From NCBI GenBank assembly GCA_946480295.1, contig CAMLIT010000080.1:1-20872 (forward strand): a stretch of 20,872 nucleotides of DNA, read 5' to 3'. Below are positions 20,202 through 20,872 of the stretch, one piece after another (the stretch's first letter is position 1; every line of letters starts with the position of its first letter). A program made the translations under genes and the position numbers. Below the pieces are notes generated by a model that saw nothing but the letters and a program-made list of their open reading frames with translations, made no database searches and was not told the origin of the DNA. The DNA is from an uncultured Gemmatimonadota bacterium. GTDB taxonomy: Bacteria; Gemmatimonadota; Gemmatimonadetes; Gemmatimonadales; Gemmatimonadaceae.

Positions 20202-20735
20202 ATGCCCAACAAGCCAGGCAACGACGACCGCAGCTTCGGCGGCGACCGGGAACGGGAGCGCGAGGTGAGCAACGAGTCGAACCGCGCGAGCGGCACGCGC
20301 CAGCGGAGTGCACGCGGCTTCGCCTCGATGGATCGGTCGAAGCAGCGCGAGATCGCGAGCAAGGGTGGCAAGGCCGCCCACGCGAAAGGCACGGCGCACG
20401 AATTCGATTCCGGCGAGGCGCGCGAGGCCGGGCGCAAGGGCGGCATGGCGGTGAGCCGGAACCGCGAGCACATGGCGGCGATCGGCCGGCGCGGCGGCGA
20501 GGCCCGCGGGCACGCGCGCACCCGGGCCACGGGCCAGAACACCGGCGCCGGCGCCTCCGCGGAGGGGGCGATACAGAACTCCCGCAGCATCGCCGATCGC
20601 GAGGTGGAGGTCCCCGGCCACGCCGCGGGCCACGCCAACAACCTGAACTCCCAGGGCGTGCGTGGTGGCAACAACTCCCTCGGCGGCGAGCCCCGCGTCG
20701 GCGGGAACGAGCAGAACCCGAATCCGAACCACTGA
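20202..20735 (+). CDS. KGG-repeat general stress protein
   Basis: A 177-residue hydrophilic protein with three KGG-type repeats (PF10685). GFASMDRSKQREIASKGGKA (39-58) carries the first KGG at 54-56, EAREAGRKGGMAVSRN the second (79-81) and EHMAAIGRRGGEARG a variant RGG (97-99). Relatives such as GsiB and YciG accumulate under stress or in stationary phase and resemble plant LEA proteins. The flanks are Gly/Asn/Arg-rich and probably disordered, ending NEQNPNPNH. There are no Cys or Trp residues, and no signal peptide or membrane helix. The strong Shine-Dalgarno suits high expression. It is a single gene, with element B, copy 2 starting at the base after its stop. Confidence 0.9.
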   Translation: MPNKPGNDDRSFGGDREREREVSNESNRASGTRQRSARGFASMDRSKQREIASKGGKAAHAKGTAHEFDSGEAREAGRKGGMAVSRNREHMAAIGRRGGEARGHARTRATGQNTGAGASAEGAIQNSRSIADREVEVPGHAAGHANNLNSQGVRGGNNSLGGEPRVGGNEQNPNPNH

Positions 20736-20872
20736 CTCGAGGGGCGAGGGTCTGGGGTCGAGGGTCGAGGTAGTGAGCTAGTGGATTAGGAAATAGGAAC
20801 TGGAAACGCCGTGACCAGTTCCTAGCTCCTGATCCACTGCGTTTCTCGACCCTCGACCGTCGACCCTCGACC
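20736..20872. repeat. Hairpin repeat element B, copy 2 (heptads GTCGAGG / CTCGACC)
   Basis: It starts at the base after the KGG stop. Left heptads of the GTCGAGG type cover 20736-20770. The outer arms (AGTGGATTAGGAA near 20780-20792 and its inverse TCCTGATCCACT near 20827-20838) match those of copy 1. The inner stem is TAGGAACTGG (20794-20803), perfectly paired with 20815-20824 around an 11-nt loop. Right heptads (CTCGACC, 20845-20872) are the inverse of the left ones and run to the end of the window, so the element may continue. It may act as a terminator for the stress gene. Confidence 0.88.

Overview
The window is very GC-rich and gene-dense, with 19 protein genes and no rRNA, tRNA, CRISPR or transposase that I can see. 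The gene set suggests an aerobic Gram-negative of the Gemmatimonadota (inference, not proven). It includes a CBM9/DUF5916 outer-membrane barrel protein, a SURF1 cytochrome-oxidase assembly factor, DUF2203 and DUF72 proteins, lipobox lipoproteins, tandem 7-bp arrays between genes and start codons sitting directly behind -10-like boxes.

Layout. 1-103: array of a 7-bp repeat. 104-511: small holin-X-like membrane protein. 568-4784: four tightly packed genes forming an AttEFGH-like ABC system. They are an FtsX permease C-terminal half, a complete FtsX permease, the ATPase, and a protein that joins an FtsX-type N-terminal half to a secreted CrtC/AttH lipocalin-like domain. 4838-6432: a DUF72 protein and SURF1. 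6433-6737: hairpin repeat (element A, copy 1) and a promoter. 6738-8654: long-form acyl-CoA dehydrogenase. 8655-8946: hairpin repeat (element B, copy 1). 8947-11544: DUF5916 outer-membrane protein. 11545-12228: non-coding repeat region. 12229-12459 (minus): stand-alone heavy-metal-binding (HMA) protein. 12573-14725: two-gene operon of a beta-hydroxyacid dehydrogenase and a class V aminotransferase. 14726-14841: element A, copy 2. 14842-16113 (minus) and 16163-17377 (plus): divergent lipoprotein genes, a putative glycoside hydrolase (DUF4015) and an unrecognised lipoprotein, the latter overlapping an acyl-CoA thioesterase gene. 17960-18692: DUF2203 protein and a small unknown. 18735-19667 (minus): ribonuclease Z. 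19668-20201: 534 bp without a supported gene. 20202-20735: KGG-repeat stress protein. 20736-20872: element B, copy 2.

Most interesting points. (1) The ABC operon looks like a permease split into two complementary halves at its two ends, with the N-terminal half welded to a lipocalin-like domain. (2) At least seven genes have a TANNTT, TATATT or TCTATT box only 6-9 nt before the start codon and no Shine-Dalgarno, which is the layout of leaderless mRNAs. (3) Hairpins framed by arrays of 7-bp repeats sit directly behind stop codons. The 7-bp period is constant while the sequence differs between families. Two families occur twice each here.
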